Below are positions 61,234 to 64,000 of a stretch of 64,000 nt of DNA, piece by piece. The DNA is from Kribbella qitaiheensis (GTDB lineage: Bacteria > Actinomycetota > Actinomycetes > Propionibacteriales > Kribbellaceae). The notes beneath the pieces were generated by a model. That model was given only the letters and a program-made list of their open reading frames with translations. It was not told the origin of the DNA and did not search any database. The position numbers were made by a program, and so were the translations under genes. The stretch spans positions 3,906,001 to 3,970,000 of the forward strand of contig NZ_CP043661.1 in NCBI RefSeq assembly GCF_014217565.1, given 5' to 3'. The first letter of the stretch is position 1. Each line of letters starts with the position of its first letter.

Positions 61234-61989
61234 CTACTTCTGAACCACCCGATGATCGGCGGCGAGGCAGCTCGCCAGGTCGATCGTTGCCTCGTCCAAA
61301 GCTGCCGAAGGTGTAGCGCCGTACGAGGTGAGGATGCGCTGCTCGACTGCATTCATCTGCAGGCCGGGGATCTCTGACGACAGGGAGCCGACCGAGGCTG
61401 CGTCGAAGGGCAGGTCCAGGTGGCGGTAGATGTCTGTCAGCAAGGGTCGGACGACCCGGTCGTCGCCGGCCACGATCAGCGCGCTGAAGAGCCAGGCGTT
61501 GCGGACGACGCGTTGGCCGGTGCCGACCAGTTTCACGACGCCGCGGGCGTTGACGCTGTGGGCGCCTGGGCAGTACTCACCCGGTACTGCGCCCACCCGG
61601 GCGTCGATGCCGAGGCCGCGAAGGACGTCGGCGTACAACGCACCGTAGTACTGGAAGCGTGTCTCCAAACCGCCTGGCGCCAGCGGTTCGTGTCTGACGT
61701 GGTCGACCACCATGGCCTCGGAGGTGTAGGCGACCGGGCGGCCGCCGACCGCGCGCACGAGCGGCTCGAAACCGGCCGAGCGGGCTGCCCGCACTGCGGC
61801 TGGGAAACCTGGGAGCCGGGTGTCCCGGCGGCCGAAGACGACGACCGGCGCGGACGGCCGGTAGATTCGCAGCGCCTCGGTCAGCTCACCACTCGATGCG
61901 CGGCGCACGAGCGCGTGCGCGACGGCCAACTCCATCGCCTCGTCGCCGCCGACCGACCCGCCCGCGTAGAGCCGCACCCCGGTCGCCAC
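61234..61989 (-). CDS. Lipoate-protein ligase A-like protein
   Basis: 251 residues from the GTG at 61989, with GGGAGGA upstream. The biotin/lipoate ligase (BPL_LplA_LipB) fold is suggested by VVVFGRRDTRLPGFPAAVRA, the lipoate-binding-type RAVGGRPVAYTSEAMVVDHV and late GVVKLVGTGQRVVRNAWLFS, equivalent to the Lys and Gly loop. It may attach or move lipoyl or octanoyl groups, but no lipoyl-enzyme genes are near. It begins 36 bases after the stop of the transporter permease, so it may be read from that operon. Confidence 0.75.
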   Translation of the reverse strand: MATGVRLYAGGSVGGDEAMELAVAHALVRRASSGELTEALRIYRPSAPVVVFGRRDTRLPGFPAAVRAARSAGFEPLVRAVGGRPVAYTSEAMVVDHVRHEPLAPGGLETRFQYYGALYADVLRGLGIDARVGAVPGEYCPGAHSVNARGVVKLVGTGQRVVRNAWLFSALIVAGDDRVVRPLLTDIYRHLDLPFDAASVGSLSSEIPGLQMNAVEQRILTSYGATPSAALDEATIDLASCLAADHRVVQK

Positions 61990-62030
61990 AGCTTCAGTCC
62001 TCCCATCGACGCCTGGCCCAGTCTGTCACT
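61982..62030. repeat. 49-base leader repeat, copy 2
   Basis: Matches 61145-61193 at 41 of 49 bases. This copy includes the stop codon of the transporter permease at one end and the lipoate-ligase start at the other. Confidence 0.75.
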
Positions 62031-62862
62031 CCTTGACGGCGCCGGCGGTGAGGCCTTCGACGATGTAGCGGCTGGCGAAGGCGAAGAGCACCATGGTCGG
62101 GACGATGGACAGGACCGCGGCCGCCGACATCGATCCCCAGTCGATGTTGTAGCTGCTGATAAAGCCGTTCAGGGCGGCCGGGATCGTCTTGTTGTTGTCA
62201 CTGTTCAGCAGGGTGACCGACAGGAACAGTTCGTTCCAGCAGTTCACGAAGTTGAAGATGTACGACGCGGCCAGGCCCGGCGTCATCACCGGGACGAGCA
62301 CCCGGAACAACGCGGACAGCCGCGAGCAGCCGTCCACCATCGCGGCCTCCTCGAGCGAGGCCGGCACGTTCTCGAAGAACCCGCGCAACATCACCGTGCA
62401 GAGCGGGATCGAGACCGCGACATAAACGAGAACCAGACCCCACCTGCTGTCGACCAGGTACAGCTTCGTCATCAGGATGTAGAGCGACCCGAGCGCGATG
62501 AAACCGGGGATCATCTGGGTGACCAGGAACGCGCCCATGACCGCGCCCTTGGAGACGAACTCGAACCGAGCCAGCACGTACGCCGAGAGCAACGAGATCA
62601 CCGTCGACAGCGCGGCCGCGACGGTCGAGACGATCAGGCTGTTGACCAGGAAGACCGCGAAGTTCGACTGGCTGAAGAGTCCGCGGTAGTTGTCCAGTGA
62701 GAAATCACCCGGCCAGTACTTCAACGGGTAGGCGAAGATCGCGCCCGGATCCTTGAACGACGTGACCAGGATCCAGTAGAGCGGGAACACGGTGACCAGC
62801 AGGCAGATCCCGAGACCGCCGAACCTCGCGATCCGGCCGGCCAGGGTTTCGGAGCGGATCAT
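62026..62862 (-). CDS. Sugar ABC transporter permease, MalG type
   Basis: 278 residues with about six membrane segments and the EAA loop SLEEAAMVDGCSRLSALFRV near residues 170-190. The N-terminal FPLYWILVTSFKDPGAIFAY and ending SRYIVEGLTAGAVKE are typical of carbohydrate-uptake CUT1 permeases. Its start overlaps the stop of the MalF-type gene by ATGA. Third gene of the operon; an ATPase gene is not present. Confidence 0.92.
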   Translation of the reverse strand: MIRSETLAGRIARFGGLGICLLVTVFPLYWILVTSFKDPGAIFAYPLKYWPGDFSLDNYRGLFSQSNFAVFLVNSLIVSTVAAALSTVISLLSAYVLARFEFVSKGAVMGAFLVTQMIPGFIALGSLYILMTKLYLVDSRWGLVLVYVAVSIPLCTVMLRGFFENVPASLEEAAMVDGCSRLSALFRVLVPVMTPGLAASYIFNFVNCWNELFLSVTLLNSDNNKTIPAALNGFISSYNIDWGSMSAAAVLSIVPTMVLFAFASRYIVEGLTAGAVKE

Positions 62863-63824
62863 CCGGCCACCTTTCGTGTCGTAATACGGGGTGTTCTGGG
62901 CCGGATCGCGAGCAGGTAGAAGATCGCGAACAGGATCAGCACGAACACCACCATCACCCCCATCGCCGAGGCGCGGCCGTAGTCGCCCTCCTGGGTGACC
63001 TGGATCATGTACGACGTGACCGTGTGGGTCGCGTTCGCCGGGCCGCCACCGGTCATCCCGAAGATCAGTTCGGGCGAGTTGAAGATCCAGATCACCCGGA
63101 GCAGGACCGTCAGGGCGAGCGTGGTCCGGATCGACGGGATGGTGATGCCGAACAGGGTGCGCACCTTGCCCGCGCCGTCGATCGCGGCCGCCTCGTAGAG
63201 CTCGTCGGGCACCGACTGGAGCGCGGCCAGGATCATGATGGCGAAGAACGTCACGCCGTACCAGACATTCGCGATGATCACGGCGACCATCGCGTACTTC
63301 GCGTCAGCCAGCCACGGCACCGGGGTGTCGATCAGGTGCGCCTTCATCAGCAGGTCGTTGACCACCCCGAACTCACCGTTGAACATCCAGCGGAACAGGA
63401 TGCCGATCAGGAAGCCGGAAACCGCCCAGGGGAAGAACACCAGCGCCTGGTAGATGCCGCGGAACCTGAACTTCCGGCGCAACCACAGCGCCATCGTGAA
63501 GCCGATCAGGAACTGCGGCACCAGCGAACCGACCACCCAGACGACCGAATTCTTCACCGTGCCGCGGAACATGTCGTCGTGCAGCAGGGTGCGGAAGTTC
63601 TTCAGCCCGACCCAGGAAGTGTCCGACAGGTCGTTCAGGTTGTAGTTGCGGAACGCCATCTGGATGCCGCTCAGCAACGGGTAGTAGGTGAACAGCCCGA
63701 CGAACACGATCGCGGGCAGCATGAAGGCGAGCAGGACCAACGCAGTACGGCCGGTGAACTGGCGTCTGTGACTTGTCCTGGCGTGCGGCCGGCGTACTGG
63801 CCGTTCAGTCTGGAGGACAGCCAT
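62859..63824 (-). CDS. Sugar ABC transporter permease, MalF type
   Basis: 321 residues, a basic N-terminus (RPVRRPHARTSHRRQF) then about six membrane segments. The EAA loop is ELYEAAAIDGAGKVRTLFGI near residues 215-235. It pairs with the MalG-type permease downstream, with a 4-base overlap. The binding-protein gene ends 4 bases upstream of its ATG, so the three are one operon. Confidence 0.92.
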   Translation of the reverse strand: MAVLQTERPVRRPHARTSHRRQFTGRTALVLLAFMLPAIVFVGLFTYYPLLSGIQMAFRNYNLNDLSDTSWVGLKNFRTLLHDDMFRGTVKNSVVWVVGSLVPQFLIGFTMALWLRRKFRFRGIYQALVFFPWAVSGFLIGILFRWMFNGEFGVVNDLLMKAHLIDTPVPWLADAKYAMVAVIIANVWYGVTFFAIMILAALQSVPDELYEAAAIDGAGKVRTLFGITIPSIRTTLALTVLLRVIWIFNSPELIFGMTGGGPANATHTVTSYMIQVTQEGDYGRASAMGVMVVFVLILFAIFYLLAIRPRTPRITTRKVAG

Positions 63825-63828
63825 CAGC

Positions 63829-64000
63829 TCACTTCCCGGCCCACTTCTGGGTCCAGTACTCGTCCCAGCCCTTCAGGATCTCGGCCGGCTGCGCCTTGCC
63901 GGTGATCAGCTTCTGTACGGCGGCGTCGGACTTGTTGCCCCATTCGGTCGACCACGGCACCCCGCGCGGCTGCGTCACCACGACGTAGGTGCCCGGGGAG
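63829..64000 (-). CDS. Sugar-binding protein, C-terminal end only
   Basis: Only the last 57 codons are inside the window. They read PRGVPWSTEWGNKSDAAVQK, LITGKAQPAEILKGWDEYW and TQKWAGK, which suits the C-terminal helices of a family 1 solute-binding protein. Position directly upstream of two CUT1 permeases supports this. The signal sequence and ligand site lie beyond the edge. Confidence 0.8.
   Translation of the reverse strand, partial: SPGTYVVVTQPRGVPWSTEWGNKSDAAVQKLITGKAQPAEILKGWDEYWTQKWAGK

Overview
The window is high-GC actinobacterial chromosome. Its gene families and style point to a Kribbella-like member of the Propionibacteriales: frequent GTG and TTG starts, many GTACG-rich codons, a DtxR/IdeR iron box, SARP/AfsR and SigE-type regulators, and many secreted carbohydrate-active proteins. 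That genus is an inference from style, not a database match. No rRNA, tRNA or CRISPR array was seen.

Layout. 1-4.6 kb: end of purD, divergent from a three-gene sugar ABC transporter (two permeases and a lipoprotein) closed by a strong terminator. 4.8-5.6 kb: two truncated short-chain dehydrogenases joined head to head. 5.8-8.6 kb: secreted protein, hydrolase, FKBP isomerase, DUF2238 membrane protein. 8.6-12.4 kb: operon of a secreted phosphoesterase, an MFS transporter and a membrane-anchored propeller, preceded by overlapping palindromes and a MITE-like element. 12.8-16.8 kb: ferric-siderophore importer divergent from a siderophore-interacting reductase, sharing one iron box. 16.9-18.1 kb: secreted alginate-lyase-like enzyme.

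18.2-24.5 kb is a decayed island: broken IS110 gene, a piece of a second transposase, an internally deleted ISAs1 element with intact 19-bp ends, and remnants of a GH105-type glycosidase, a DJ-1/GlxA-type protein and a sialate esterase. Intact genes inside it are an ECF sigma operon that starts with a 31-residue membrane peptide, and a TetR/SDR pair with two operators. 24.6-35.6 kb is mostly housekeeping and regulatory: Ser/Thr kinase, purA, VOC/AraC pair, MFS, ComB-like phosphatase, HNH nuclease, AbiEi-like protein, YdcF and a luciferase-like oxidoreductase. 35.7-40.3 kb is sugar metabolism: fba, a DasR-like GntR regulator, a SIS sugar-phosphate enzyme and a GH13 glycosidase. 40.4-45 kb: SigE-type sigma factor, putative anti-sigma factor and secreted propeller, then a TrmH methyltransferase and DedA protein back to back. 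45-50.7 kb: AfsR-type regulator, LemA, pyrE, sortase. 50.8-54.9 kb: tdh-kbl threonine catabolism, a VapBC toxin-antitoxin pair, and an AlkZ-like protein. 55-61 kb: aldo-keto reductase, two LysR regulators, an HxlR/NAD(P)-binding pair, a lipoprotein and an SDR. 61.2-64 kb: a lipoate-ligase-like gene downstream of a second sugar ABC transporter whose binding protein runs off the edge.

Main signals beyond gene calls: a hairpin family present three times at gene ends, a recurring leaderless-promoter layout (TANNNT 5-8 bases before the start codon) including one back-to-back pair sharing its -10, several well-formed operators, a duplicated 49-base leader, and small ORFs easy to miss. Nothing here is clearly a new multi-gene system. 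The best candidates for novelty are the membrane peptide-sigma-DUF2892 operon, the SigE-anti-sigma-propeller operon and the phosphoesterase-MFS-propeller operon.
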